Assembly (NCBI GenBank): GCA_001662425.1
Contig: BDDC01000263.1
Location: 5,056-69,055 of the forward strand
Direction of reading: 5' to 3'
Length of the DNA stretch: 64,000 nucleotides
Source of the DNA: Chlamydomonas sphaeroides
Lineage: Eukaryota > Chlorophyta > Chlorophyceae > Chlamydomonadales > Chlamydomonadaceae
Shown piece by piece: positions 31,508 to 44,284 of the stretch (the stretch's first letter is position 1; the number at the start of each line of letters is the position of its first letter). The notes beneath the pieces were generated by a model, which worked only from the letters and a program-made list of their open reading frames with translations, ran no database searches and was not told the DNA's origin. Made by a program: the position numbers and the translations under genes.

Positions 31508-33684
31508 TCGCACGCTGCCGGCGCAGCGGGCCAGCCCCTCGCCGCCCTCGCGGGCTGCACGCTGTGGCTGTAGCCGCTGGGGGACGCGGGGCGCGGAGAA
31601 CGCCCCGCGCCGCTCTAAGGTGTTGTAGCTGGTGTTTTGCGCGTAAGCTCGCGGCGTTCGCCGCCTGGCGTCGCGGGGCGAGCAGCAGGACCGCAACCTT
31701 TCTTGCGACCGGGTGCCGTGCGGGTCTCTGCGCGAGAGGCTTGCGGCGCCACGGCGGTCGTCGTCAGCGTGCGGCGGCGATTCGAGGAGCGTGGTCGAGT
31801 GGTGGGCGCTTGGGGTAGGTTAGGACGGTCGCGCAGCGTGCACGGGGTGCTTGGGAGGGGTTGGTGCTGCTGCAGGTGGGCCCGTGTCGCTGCGAGGCGC
31901 GAACGCATGGGCGGGGGTAGGGCTAGGCATGGTGATGGTCGGCGCAGGGCGCTGCTGGCAGGGGTGCGGCTTGGCGGGGGGCTGCGGGGGTGATGTCCCA
32001 GGCACCGTCTAGCTGTCTGTGAAGCTCAGGTATGTGTGGCTGTGTGCTGGGATGCTGGGATGCTGCTGCGATGATGTACGTTTATGAGTGGCTGCTCCGG
32101 ACAGCACCATTACAGCTGGGCTTGCTTGCAAGTGAGCAACGCCAAAGCTTGGTGGCTAGCTTCACTCGGTGTGGCTTGCAACCATCCAGCTGGGGCCGGC
32201 TTGACGAGCCAGCGTGCAGTTGCGGCTCAGGCAGCGTGTGCGGCTATCCAGCTGCCCGGCGCAGCCCTGGGGGTAGGTACCAGGAACCAGCAGTGACCAC
32301 GCCGATAACACAACCAACAGGAGGTGCAGGCTCGCAGATTCAAAGGCTTGGCTTCGTTGTTTTTTACCCAACACTTCGTCAGGTTGTTGGAAGTACCCCG
32401 GGTGCGGCGTCGCTCGCACCACCCCCACGCGCCTGCACTCCCTGCCTGCACTTTCTTCAGCGGCGTTAAGTTCATCATCCTCACGCCCAGCCGGGATCTT
32501 CCCCCACGACGTCTAAACCCCTATGCTGCCTTACCCGCTCGACACAACCAAACACGCATGCTCACCCACAGCAGCGGCCCGCTCGCAGCAAGCATGCGCC
32601 CGCCCGCGACGCGCACACCTGGGCGCACTTCCCCCCCTGCTGGCCATTTCGACACATGAATGCACCCTCGCGTCATGGGGCGCGGCGCCCGCAGCCAGGC
32701 AGCCGCCTCCGTACTTTACTTACTTCCGCAAATATCTTGAGGCCTCGTCAGTTGCGGTTGGCTGCGCCCGCCTCCCCGCCTCCCAGCCACCACGCCCCTG
32801 GCTGCGCCCTCCCCGCTATGAGCCTGCGACCCACCTTCCCTGGCACCCGTTGCCCCGCTCTCGCCGCTCGCCGCAGCGCCTGATCTGCCCACTGCACACA
32901 GACCCAACATCGCTCGCACCCAGCGGACCGCCCTGCCCTCCGTTCGCATCGCGCCTCGCCCTCCCCGGCCCCGACACCGCACTCGGCCCCCACGCACACA
33001 GCCGTACATGCCCCCATGCCCTGTCGCCCTTGCCGCATGGGTCGCGACATCACGCCGTCAGCTGCAGCGCGGCCGCCTGGCACAGCAGCTGCCGACCACG
33101 CGCCCGCCACCCTTCTCTACGCCCGCACAGCAAGAATGTATGCCCCTGGCCCCCAAGTGCCACGCCCCACGCGGGTTCCCACCAGCAGAAGCAGCAGCAG
33201 CAGCAGCAGCGCATTGCCCCACGCATTGCCAGCAGCATCACGCGCTGAGCAACATTAGCAGCACCAGCGCCTCGCTCCGGCCGCTGCAGCTCTTGCCACC
33301 AGCAGCACCCGGCGCCTGCGCCCATACCCACACGCACACACCCAGCGGCAACGCGCACGCGCCCACCTGCTCGGTGCAGCGTGGCCCACCGGCGGAGCAG
33401 CAGCACGCGGCGCCGCGCACGGCGGCCCGCGGCACCCGCAGCCACCCCAACAGCCCCGCGCCGCAAGGAGCAGCGCGGCTGGCTGGCGCATGAGCGCCGA
33501 GGATCCGCCATACGGCAGCACCACCCACACCTTCAAGCCCCCACCCACCCACCCCCACACCCACCCCACACCCATCCGCCCCCGCTCGCTGCTCGTACCA
33601 CCGCATGCGCTCACGCGTCCACCAAGTTTCGCAGCAGCGCCCATACGGAGACCTCCCAAACCCTCTTCCCTGCCTCTCACGCGC
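31508..33684. other. 2.2-kb intergenic region, C-rich, no gene seen
   Basis: This separates the convergent EF-hand (+) and lipase-like (-) genes. The right half is strongly C-rich on the plus strand and contains a (CAG)n-like run at about 33183-33210. Open frames there are Pro/His/Ser/Thr-rich low complexity without conserved sequence, and I do not call them genes. Confidence 0.45.
33183..33211. repeat. CAG/AGC microsatellite
   Basis: About nine consecutive agc triplets, with one substitution, lie in the convergent intergenic region. Confidence 0.8.
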
Positions 33685-36600
33685 TCACGCGCTCAGCTGC
33701 AGGGTGGCCGACTGCCGCAGCAGCGCGGCGCGGTCCACCACCTCGCCGCGCACCTCGACGCTGGGCCGGAACGACACCCACGCAAACGCCTCCATGAGGT
33801 CCTTCTCCACCTCCTCCAGGCTCGCCTCCCAGCGCCCAAAGATGCCCGGCCCCGCGCCCGGCGCCAGCCAGGCGCTGCCCAGCTGCACCGCCCGGCTGCC
33901 GTCGACGCCCTGCAGCGGCGGCCCCGTGGCAGAGGCGGCGCCGGAGGCGGCGGACATGGAGCCGAGCACCCAGAAAGAGCCCACGGGCGCGTAGCGCTCA
34001 CCCAGGCCGTCGCTGCACACCTGGCGGGGGCGGCGGGGAGGGAGGCGGGGAGGGCGGCACGGGGAAGGGTTGCTGGGCATGCGGGCGACACGGTGGCGGC
34101 AGGACGGCAGCGGGTAGCGCAGCGGCGTGCAGCAGCTTGAGCAGGCGCTTCTCCCAAACCTCCTCTTGCAGCTGCGCGTGGCCTATGCACGCAGACAACG
34201 ACGGCTGTGGCAGGTGAGGTGGTGCACACCCAGCATGTCCCCAGCATGCGGGCGGACCTGCAGCAGCTTGAGCAGGCCCTCCTTCCACGTCTCCTTCCGT
34301 GCCGTGTCCTTGCCGCCCGCCGCGGTGAAGGAGCCGCCAGACGTCGCGGCGCCCTTCACCGCCGCTATCGCCGCCTGCGACATGAGCAGCGACGCGCGCC
34401 GCCGCGCAACCGGCGACGGCGCCGCCGCCGTCACGCCCGGCGACGTCAGCGCCGGCGCGCCGGGCGCCGCCGGGTCGGGAATCTCCACGCTCCGCCGCCG
34501 GGTGCCGCCGCGGCCGCGGCCGCCCGCCGGCGCACGCGGTCCGGATGGCCCCTCCCCGTCCGCGAGCCGCATCCCGCCAACGGCGTCGGATGGCGGCGCC
34601 GGTCCCAGCAGCCCGCCGTAGCTGGCCACGCGCGCCAGCAACGCGGCGTCAAGCGGCCGCGCCAGGAGCTGGCTGGGGCCGGGGCCCTTGCAGCGGGACG
34701 CGCCGTCCACGCCCTCCGCCACAAAGCGGCACCAGTCCTGCACCGCCGCCACCTGCGCACGTGTGCGGGGTTTGCGCCGCCTGCTCAGAGCGCATGTGGT
34801 TCCTGCAATCGTCGTTTGAAGGCAGCCGCTCTGGGCCATGCCTCAGGGCCCGCGTCATGCACGAAGACTTGGCGAGTCCGGTTTGGAACATCAGTTAAGA
34901 GGCTCCTTGAGAGCAGCGATGGTGCAGCGCCCATGGACAAACACGTGCACTCGCGTTACCTGCGGCGCCTTGGCTATGGACATGGAGGATGAGGGGTCGT
35001 CGGCGGCGCCGCCGGCGGCGGCGGCGGCGATGGCGGCCTCCGCCGGGTCGACGGCGGCGTCGCGCGCGGCGGCGGCGACCGTAAAGAGCTCGCTGGCGGC
35101 GGTGAAGAAGTGCGGCGCGGCGTCGCCGGCGCGCCAGATGGTGTGCAGCGGCACGGCGCCCAGGTCTAGCGACGCCAGCGTGCGTGCCAGGGAGGAGGTG
35201 GCGAAGAGCGGCGTGCCAAAGGCGTACGATGAGACCTGCGGCGGCGGCGAAGGAGGGGCGGACGGCCGTAGAGTGGCCTGGCGGCACTACAGGTGCCTGC
35301 CCGCTCGTCTGCCCCAACCCGGCGCCGAGCCCATGCCGGAGCCGTGGGCGCCGGCACGGTCCTGCCACACCGGCCGGCCAGGCCTAGGGTTGCAGGGCCC
35401 GGCGCGGCGCGCACCTTGTTGTCTGCGAGGTTGAGCGTGAGGCTGATGCCCATCTGCCGGGCCAAGGTCATCTCCTGGTGCAGCTGCGGGCGCCAGCGAG
35501 GCCGGGGCCGGGGCGGGCGGCAGCCAGAAAGCAGCGGGCGAGGTGGTGACACGAACCCGTACGAGGGATGCGAAGGGCCACAGCCATCTCCTGGTGCAGC
35601 TGCGGGGATGCTGGGAGCCGGGGCCGGCACCCAGCAGCTCGCGAGGGAGGTCGCGTTGCGGGCCGGCGTCCGGCATGCGCCGGCACGCGACCGCGGGGCT
35701 GGCTGCGGTCCCTGAGGGGGGGGGTCCATGCCATGCACCGCCTAGAGAGCTGCGGCCCCCCGGCGCACACCTGCAGCACTACTCGCGTGGCAAACACGTG
35801 CGCCACGAGGCCCCCGAACTTGTAGCCGCACGCCACCAGCTTGAAGCCCTGCCGGGTGGGGTGCGTGTGTCCCGGGTCCCAGGTCAGGTCAGGTGGGTAT
35901 GCCGTGGGTAGGGGTTGCAAGAGCGGTGACGCAGGTGCGGGCGAGGGGTGCAGGCCAGGGTGCGGCCAGGTAGCAGCGCTGAGGCCAAGCGGCTAGCAGA
36001 CGGGGCCAGGCGCCAGCTTGCAGCCCCGCCAGGTGGGGCGTGGGCTCGTGCGGCGGCCAGCGGCTTGGGTGCGGCGTTGGGGTGAGGCGCCCGCGCCACG
36101 CGCGCTGTTCGGCTGACCGCCCTGGGCCGCGCCGGTTGCTGCTGAGGATGGGGGTGCTGCTGCTTCTTGGCATGAGGCTCGCTGCGCCCCCGGGTGCCAG
36201 CACCCCCGGCGGCCCCCAGCCCCACCTGGCCGACCAGGCTGAACACAGAGCCCAGCGGCATGGCCTCCAGCGCTGCCAGCGCGTGGCCGTGCACGTTGCA
36301 GTCTGCAAGTGGGCGGGGCATGACGGGCGGCGCAGGGCTGGGTGTGAGAGCGGTGGGTGCGCGGCGGGGCCGGTCAGGGCCCACAGCGGTGCAGGTGGTC
36401 TGCGGCGCGGGCTCCCACGGCTGGGAATGGCTGGACGAGTTGCACGGCCGGCGGCCCCATGCAAGGTGCCGGGTACAGCAACAGCAACTGAGGCAAACTG
36501 CAGCAGCGAGAACATCGGGCTGTTGCTGGGTGCCAGCGGGGTGGGTGCCTGCTCACTCGTTGCTCCGGGGAAGCCGCTGGGCTTTTGCGCGGCCAGGAAG

Positions 36601-37412
36601 GCGGCGAGCGAGGCGGCGCCGGGCGCCTCGTGGTTGGCGTGGCGCAACGAGTTGGAGAAGGCGATGAAGACTGTCGGCTGCGTCTGCGGGTGGGAGAGAG
36701 GGAGCCGGTATCGGAGGATCACCACCAGCGGCGAGGGCTGCGGGGCCACCGGCCGAGGCGTGTTGCGGGCTCAGGCGGAGGCGCATGGGCGCTGAGGCGG
36801 CAGGGATTTGGGGGAAGCAGCCACGCTGCAGTGGGGGCGGAAGCATGGCGCGCCCCGTGCGTCACCGCGCTCGGGTTGCTGAATCCAGGTCTCTGAGTAG
36901 CCCAAGATGCAGAGGTGCTTCAAATCTGTTGGCGGACCTGCGCTCCGGTGTATTTAGCGTTGGCGGGCTTGATGGCATCGCTGGACAGCGCCAGCAGGCA
37001 GCGCAGAGGACCCGACTCAAACAGCGAGTATTCCGCCAGGTTGTGGAGGCCAACCTACGTGTGATTGGGGCGGGTTGCGGGCGATAGGTGAGATGGGAGA
37101 GCGGTTGCGTGGAGCGCGGCGGGGCGGGTGTTGCGGCGAGCCGCCGGGTGTGTGAGCTTCCGGCGAGCACCCGTGGGATTGAACCGCGTACGCTGGCCAT
37201 GCAGCTGATTGCGCCTCTATGTAACAGATTCACTTCTGTCGCGCGGGGGGCAGCGGGTGGAGGCCGAAACGGCGGTGTGAGAAAACTTCTCTTGCCTTCT
37301 CCTTAAGCACGGCAACAGGGTCGCGCGCATCCACAGCTGTACACATCAAGTAGGATATCTGGACGTTTAATTCGCTCTCCGGCGTCATCGCCGGCGTAGC
37401 GGAAGTGGCCAT
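33685..37412 (-). CDS. Class-3-lipase-like protein lacking the nucleophile serine (about 585 aa)
   Basis: Ten exons on the minus strand: 37412-37296, 37054-36938, 36683-36557, 36302-36226, 35848-35771, 35483-35415, 35235-34960, 34752-34258, 34171-34106 and 34020-33685. The order of motifs follows alpha/beta-hydrolase class-3 lipases: VFIAFSNS where the family has a FRGT-type oxyanion strand; CNVHGHALAALEAM where it has the VHxGF helix; VACGYKFGGLVAHVFATRVV where it has the nucleophile elbow GHSLGG; YAFGTPLF; then TIWRAGDAAPHF matching the D-xVP acid region. The elbow reads GYKFGG, so Lys156 stands where the catalytic serine should be. It is therefore probably non-catalytic, as in EDS1-type plant lipase-like proteins. 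The C-terminal half is mixed helical/low complexity. The exon 1 donor is GC (aag/gcaaga). The exon 9/10 junction is the least certain. Confidence 0.65.
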
Positions 37413-37789
37413 CGCGAGGATGGCTTGGTGGGTGAGAGTGAGTACAGTTCCTTATGTAAGTGCTGTTGAAAAACAGGCTGCCTAGTTTAGATGACGGGGT
37501 TGGTGCACCGTCGGTGGTGCAAAGGTGCGTGTGCAGCAATACCCCATGCACGCCCCAACAAGCCAGCACAGCGCGCACAGTACATGACTATACAATACAA
37601 GAGCACACAAATAACATGCACAGCCATGCAACATAGGTCAGAAACCGGCGGTCAGCATTGCAGCGGTCAAGGCGAACACAGTCGCGCGACGACTTTATGA
37701 ACAGTATGACCCCAAGCTTGCTCCTCTTTACATGTTGCAGTAACGCGGTGCAACGACTGCAGTAGGCCAGTTCGGCTTTCGCCGTGAGT
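37413..37789. promoter_or_regulatory. Divergent promoter region, lipase-like / giant protein
   Basis: The 377 bp between outward-facing start codons is markedly more AT-rich than its flanks (for example 37580-37700). No specific motif is assigned. Confidence 0.4.
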
Positions 37790-40700
37790 ATGGCTGCTCC
37801 TCACGGCGTGCTGAACGACTGGCAAACGCTGTATGATGAGTTCCTATCAGCGGAGCGTGCGCTGGAGCTGGCGCAGCTAGAGCTCGGCGAAGGCACGCTC
37901 CTTGGCGATGGCATACCTGTCCATCCGCTGGCCGCCCCGCCGCTGCCCAACGGCCAGCCACCCGCACACCTCGGCGTTGTCTGGGCTGCCGATGGTGATG
38001 GCGATGTCATAGCCGAGGCAGATGCCGTCGAGGAGGAGCTGCTGCGGCGCCTGGAGCTGCGCCACCCCAGTCCAAAGCCACGACCCGTGTGGCCATCCCA
38101 GCAGCGAGCGGGCGGCACAGGCATGCCGCCATATGGCCAGGCCGCCGCGTACCCACGCTCCCAGCCCAGCGCAGCACGCCCCACAGTAGCCCAGCCCGGT
38201 AGCTTACCGGTCAGCCAACAAGCACTGCAGGGCCACGCCGGAGCTGGGGTGCGTAGCAGCGCCCAGGACTGGAGCTCCTCGCGGCGGCCGCAGCCAGCGC
38301 AGGGCGTGCGCTCCTCCCTGCCCACTCCAGCCCTGCAATCCTCAGCCTCGCCACAAATGCGCCCGGAGACAGCCGCCTACGCCGTGCCAGCCAGCGGCCC
38401 GTACCGCCCACCGCCGGACTCCGCCGCCTCACTGCGCCTCGCGCTATCTATGCGTCGCAGTCCCGTCCGGACCTCAGCGCCAGCCGCAGCCCGCGACATG
38501 TCCCCGGGCCACAACCCTAACCCAGATGGACACAGCCGCACCAGCGCCAACGGCGGCATGGGCGCAAGCGCAAGCAGTCGCCAGCACACGACCAGCAGCT
38601 ACGCGGCGCTCCACCAGCGCCAGGCCTCGCCACCGCGCTCCATCCCGTCCGCTTCGCGTGAGGCACTCTTCGCCGCCCTGCACCGCGGCGTCTCGCCGCA
38701 CCGCCTGCGGCTGCTGCTGTCGCCGGCGGTTGTGGCGTCGGGCACGCTGGCCCCCGACGCAGCGGCGGTGGCCGCGTCGGTGTGGGCTGCGGCCTCAGGC
38801 TGGGAGGGCTCCCCGGCTGTGTCTGGGTCCAGCTCCGGAATCGGACTGGGGGCGTCCGCTCGGCCGCCGGCCGACCGGCCACGGGCTGTGTCCGGGTCCC
38901 GCTCTCCAGCGGCACAGCTGCCGCAGCGTCAGCAGCAGCACTCCCATCGTCAGCATCAGCAGCATCTGCAGCCGCAGGCGACGGAGCAGCCGCAGCTGTG
39001 GCTGGGGCGCGAGGCCGCTGCTGATGCTGCCGCGGGTTCTGCGGCGGCGCCAAGGGCAGCTCACGCCCAGCCGCCCCGAGGCTGGGGCGCCGGCGGGGCT
39101 TCGTCGAGGGGGCCAGGGGCGCACCAGCCCGCCAGCGGCCTCCGGGCGTCAGCCCCAGGGCCGGTGGGCCGCCCAGCTGCCTCGCCTGCGGCGGCGCCGG
39201 AGTTCAGGCCAGCAGCGGCCGGGGGTGGCGTGGGCACAGGCACGGGCTACGCCGACGGCGCCGCCCGAGCGCGCGCCCCGTCGCCGCCGACTGGCTCGAG
39301 CGCAGCGCGGGCAGCGGGTGCCCGATCCGGCCCGGTACCGCGCATGCCTCGCTCGCCGGCGCCAGAAGCACGCGAGGTCGCGGCGGCGGCGGCGGCGGCG
39401 GCGGCCCTCGGTCCTGGGCCTGTTCTCGGCAGGCCGGCGTCCAGTGCTGCACCGCAGCTCGCGCGGTCGCAGAAGCGGCTCCTGACGGCATTGTTGGCCT
39501 CAGGCGAGACTTTGCGCGACACGAGCCTCTTCATCAGCCCCCAGGCGTACCGCGAATATGCGTCAGGGGGCACGGCGCAGGCGGAACCCGCGCCGCAGCC
39601 CCAGCCTGCGCCGGAGGAGCCGGTGGCGGGGCCGCCTGACGGCGCCGCTGCCGCCGGCCTCGACCTCAGCGGCTTGATGCTTCCGCGCGACGTCAGATGC
39701 ATGCAGCACAAGTTGAACGCCGACCTGGCGGCGGCGGCAGCGGGCGAGCGGCGTGCTGCCGGCCTGCGCGCTGCGGCCAGCGCAGATGGCGGCGCGCAGA
39801 TGCGGTCGCCGTACGAATCGGAGGAGGGCGCGCCGCCGTCGGCGTCGCACATGATGTCGTACAAGCACGTCACGGCACTGGAGGGCGGCGCGCTGCCGTA
39901 CAGTCTCGCGCCGGTGCCGGAGGTGCCGCTGCCGCCGGAGGCCGAGCTGACGGTCACCTCGCTAGGGCCGGAGCCGCCGGGCCCGGCTGCCGCCGCGGGT
40001 GCTGCCGCCGCGCCGCGGAGGAGCGCATCCCCGGACCTTGCCCAGCCGGGCTTCCAGTTGGGCGAGGACGCGGAGTTCGAGTTCTACGAGCGGTTCACGG
40101 CGATCGCATTCGGCAATGTCCCCGGTGGCGGTCCTGGCGGCGCGGGAGCAGCAGGGCCCCACACCATCCGGGCCAGCTGGCCGGCGCCCAGGCCGCACCA
40201 CGCCGATGGGCTCAGCAACGGCGGCGCCGCCAACGGCGTCTCGGCCTCCGCCGCCAGCGCCCCTTGGCGGGCGCCCGCGCCCACGCTGCCGCGCCAGGCC
40301 GGTCCGGCGCCGCGGGCCCATCCGTTGCTGCCGCCAGCAGCGCCGCCAGGTGCCGCCGTCGGCGGCGCGGGCGCGCCGCGGCGCCGCGGCGGGTCCCCCG
40401 GCGGCGGCCACGTCGGCGAGCGGCTGATGGAGCCTTGGTCGGGATCCGAGGGCGGCAGCAGCGACGCGGGGCAGGGCGGCCTGCCTTCGTCTGTGCTGTC
40501 GGCGGCTGCGGCGGCGGTCGTGGCGTCGGCCATCAGTAGCGCGCGCGCCAGCAACACCTCTGGCATGGACGACTTCCTGCTACCTGACGACGCGTCGCAG
40601 GCTTCAGGTGCGGCGCGTAGGTCTGTCAGGTCGCCCAGAAGGTTCTGATGAACGAACGCCCGAATGCCGAACGCCCGGATGCATGTCGAGCACGTCCTGC

Positions 40701-43700
40701 ATGTGCACTGCACACCACGTCACGCCAGTTGCTCCCGCGCCCCTCGACTGCCCCTGCCGGCCCTTTACCCCGCCCCTCAGGCTCTCCGCTGCCCCTGGAC
40801 GCCACCACGCTTACGCAGCAGCTCAGCCGCATGGACCCCGCGGCGCTTGAGATGATCCGGGGCTATGCCAGCGGCTACATCGACGGCCGCGTGCAGAGCC
40901 TGCCGCACAACGGCCAGGTGCGGGCCAGGGCAGGGGAGCTGGCCCGGGGCCGGCGCGGGGCCCGTTTAGGTGTGGCCTTTTTGCGCCGCCAGGGCGGCTA
41001 GGAGCAACGGTGTAAGGGGCTGGCGGACCCTGGGCAGGCGTCTACGCGCGGATCCGTCCGACCTCCAGGCCGCCGCCCTGCCCCTCCGTCCCCAGGTCAG
41101 GTCCCAGGTGGTCAAGGACGCCGTCCTGCGGCTAGTCGATGAGGCCCTCGCAGCGCGCAGGGCCGCGCTCGGGCCCGGTGGCGGCCCCAGCTCCGGCCTG
41201 CAGCTGCGGCCGGCCGCGGGCCCCGCCTCGGGGCAGCGGCTGCGCGAGGCCTCACCCCCCCAGGCCGCCCTGGAGCTGGAGCTGGAGCTGGCGCCCGCTG
41301 CGGCCCCGGGGCCGCCTGTGGCTGCATGGGCCATGTCCTCCGGCACCAGAGGCGGCGGCGGAGCTGCCCATGCGGCAGCAGCCGTGGAGGGCCGGACGCC
41401 GGCAGTGGACCCAGAGCAGGTGAGGCCCGGGAGCCCGTGCGGATGCATCCAGGCAGCCCCAGGGGCGCTTGGCTGGCTGCCTGTGGTGGTGGTGGCCGGA
41501 CCGCAGACCCTGCCTGCGCCGCCTCCCCGCCTGCCCGGCCGCCAGGTCCTGCCGAGGCCAGCGCCGGCGGTGGTACCGCTGCCCGAGCCCTCGCCAGCGG
41601 CGCCTGCCTCGCCCCGGGCGCTGCTGCAGGCCGCCGTCGCCACGGCCAGCACCGCCGACCCGGAGCGCGGCTCCGGCAGCGGCAGCCTTCACAGCAGCAC
41701 CGGCGTCGCATCGCCCGGGCGCGACAGCCGCACCGCCGGCCGCAAGCGCGTCAGCTGGCACAGCGACTTCGACGGGCCGCCGGGCGTGCTGCCTCCGCTC
41801 GGGAGCAGCAGCGGCAGCGGCATCACTGGCCAGATTGCCAACGCGGCGGCGCGCGCGGCGGCGGAGGCCGCTGCCGAAGCAGGGGCGCTGCCGGAGCGCG
41901 TGCTGCGGGAGCGGGTGCTGCGGGAGCCGGCACAGCGACCCCGATACAGCGCCGGCGGCGGTGCCGCCGCTGCCGCTGCCGTCATGGGCTCAAGCGCTGG
42001 CTCGCATCCGTCGGCGCTGGACGCGCTTGGAGCTGGCAGGGGGCCGGCACATGGCGGCGATGAGGCCGGGGACAGCACGCTGCGTGGCTGGGGCGCGAGT
42101 ACCGCCGTCCTGGGCGATGCTGCCGCCGAGCCCCGGGCCCGGCCGCGGCGGCAGTCGCTGGCGGAGATTATAGCGGAGCAGCTGTCCGACGAGCCGTTGC
42201 TGGGACCGGCTGGCGTGGGCGCAGCCGCGACGTCCGTGCCTGTCCCTGTGCCTGGTCTGCCCCCGGGCGGTCCGGTGTTGGGCATGGGGCTGCCCGCTCC
42301 CGCCGATGCTCCTGCTGTGGCCGCAGCTCCGGCGGCGCCTGACCAACAGGCGTTGGCGCCGCCGGTCTCACTGCTTGCGGCGGCCTGGGCGCAGCAGGCA
42401 ACGCAGGAAGGACAGGCGGCGCAGGCAGGGGCAGCCCAACCGGAAGACCCCAGCTTGCAGCTCCTAGACCCGGCCGAGGCGCTCGCCAGTTGGGCCGAGG
42501 CCACCACAGCGGCTTGGGCGCCGGCATCATCGGCCCCGGACACGTCACCGGCCCAGGGGGCCGCCTCGCCCGCGGCTGCAGCTGGCGAGTCTGCGCAGTC
42601 CAGTGCTGCGCTGCCCTCACCTAGCGGTGCAGCGGAAAGTGGTGCCGACATGAGGCAGGTTGCCAGCATCGCCGCCGCGGATGCAGCCCACGCCGCACCA
42701 GCCGCGGCCGCGGTTGCGCCGACGGCCAACGCTCCGCTGCAGCCCAGTCAGCCAACGGCAGGTGGGCCAACGACCACGCCGTCGGCCAACGCGGCGTGCG
42801 GCGAGCCGAGCGCCGCGGGGCCTCAAGCGCCTGGCTCAGCACCGACGTCCGCCGAGCACCAGCCTGGAGCTCCGGCGCCACCGGTGGAGGCCGCATCGCC
42901 GCCAGCGCCGCCCTCGCTGATCAGCCGCATCACCGGCACGCCAGCGCCGCTCGGGGTGCCCCACACGGCGAGCCCGGGCACCCCGGCTGGGGTGGCGACG
43001 GCATCCCCAGCCAGCGGCACCGCCGCCGGCGGGCCGTCGGCCCGGCCGTCGCCGTCCTCCCAGCCTCGCGGCTCGGCTGCCGCGACGCCCTCGCCGACGG
43101 CCGCGCCGGCGCGCAAGCATGCCAGTGGCACCGCGCCCTCCGCCTCCCCGCGCACCGCCACCACTGCGTCGGCCTCGGCCGGCTCGCCCGCAGCCGTCGC
43201 CGCCCAGACGCCGACGGCAGCCGCAGCCGCTACCACGACCCCCGCCACCAAGCCCTCCTCCACTATCGCCACCACCTCGTCCGCCAAGCCCAGCCCGGTG
43301 TCGGCCTCCGGCCTCCGCGCCTCGCAGCCCACCATCGTCCTGTCCAAGCCCGCCGCCGCCGCCTGCACCTCACCGCCGCAGTCCCCCGCCTCCACCCGCC
43401 CTGCTAAGCTCCAGGCGCTGTCCTCCTCCTCCAGCATCGGCTTCAGCGGCCGCCGCGCCGCCGGCCCTCCCAGCAGCAGCGCGCAGCCGCCCATGCCGCA
43501 CGCATCCGCCACGTCTCCTGCGGTCTCGGGGGCCTCCTCTCGCCGCAGCACGGTAGACCTGGTCCCGTCCGCCGCAGCAGCGGCGCAGGCCACAACGGCG
43601 GCGGCGCCGGGTGCAGCGGCGGTGCCGGCGGCGGGCCCTGTGGCTGCGCTGTCCGGCGCCCACCAGCTGCGCAGCGAGTCCCTAAAGTTCATCCAGCAGC

Positions 43701-44253
43701 TGGAGGAGGCGATGCAGGCGGAGGCGGCGCTGCTGGGCACTGGCGGCGGCGACGGGGCCAGCGGTGGCGGTAGCGCTGAGGGCCTGTTGCTCGGCGCTGC
43801 CGTGGCGCAGCCTTCGACTGCACCGGCGGCGCAGGTGGAGGCGGCTGAGCCCCGGCCTGCGCTGGAGGCCGCTGAGCCCCATGCCGAGCCGGACGCGGCG
43901 GAGGGCGGAGCGGCGGGGGGCACGCAGGGCGCTGCGGAGGTTCCGGCTGTCGGCACCGCCAGTGGTTCCCATATCGCTGCGGTCGTCAGCGGCGCGGACT
44001 CCAACCTGCCGTTGGCCCTCAGCGGCAGCGAGGGAGCCGCTGAGAGCACACGCGCCCAAGGGCAGGCGGCGGGGTTGGGAGCGGTGACGGCTGACGGCAC
44101 GGCGGCGGCCCGAACGGCAACCCCGGGCCCATCGGGCCCTCTCACAGTGTCGCCGTCGGCTCCGTCACCGTCGTCACAGCAGCCGGATGGGGTGGCTGCG
44201 CCCTCTGCGTCGCCGCCGCCGCAGCCGGGGGCTCCGCGCACCAGCGACATGTC

Positions 44254-44284
<31 letters not shown>

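Noticed and set aside
32523..33493. Two plus-strand frames (241 and 161 codons) in the 2.2-kb spacer
   Set aside because: Pro/His/Ser-rich translation of C-rich and CAG-repeat DNA, without start context, splice sites or similarity.
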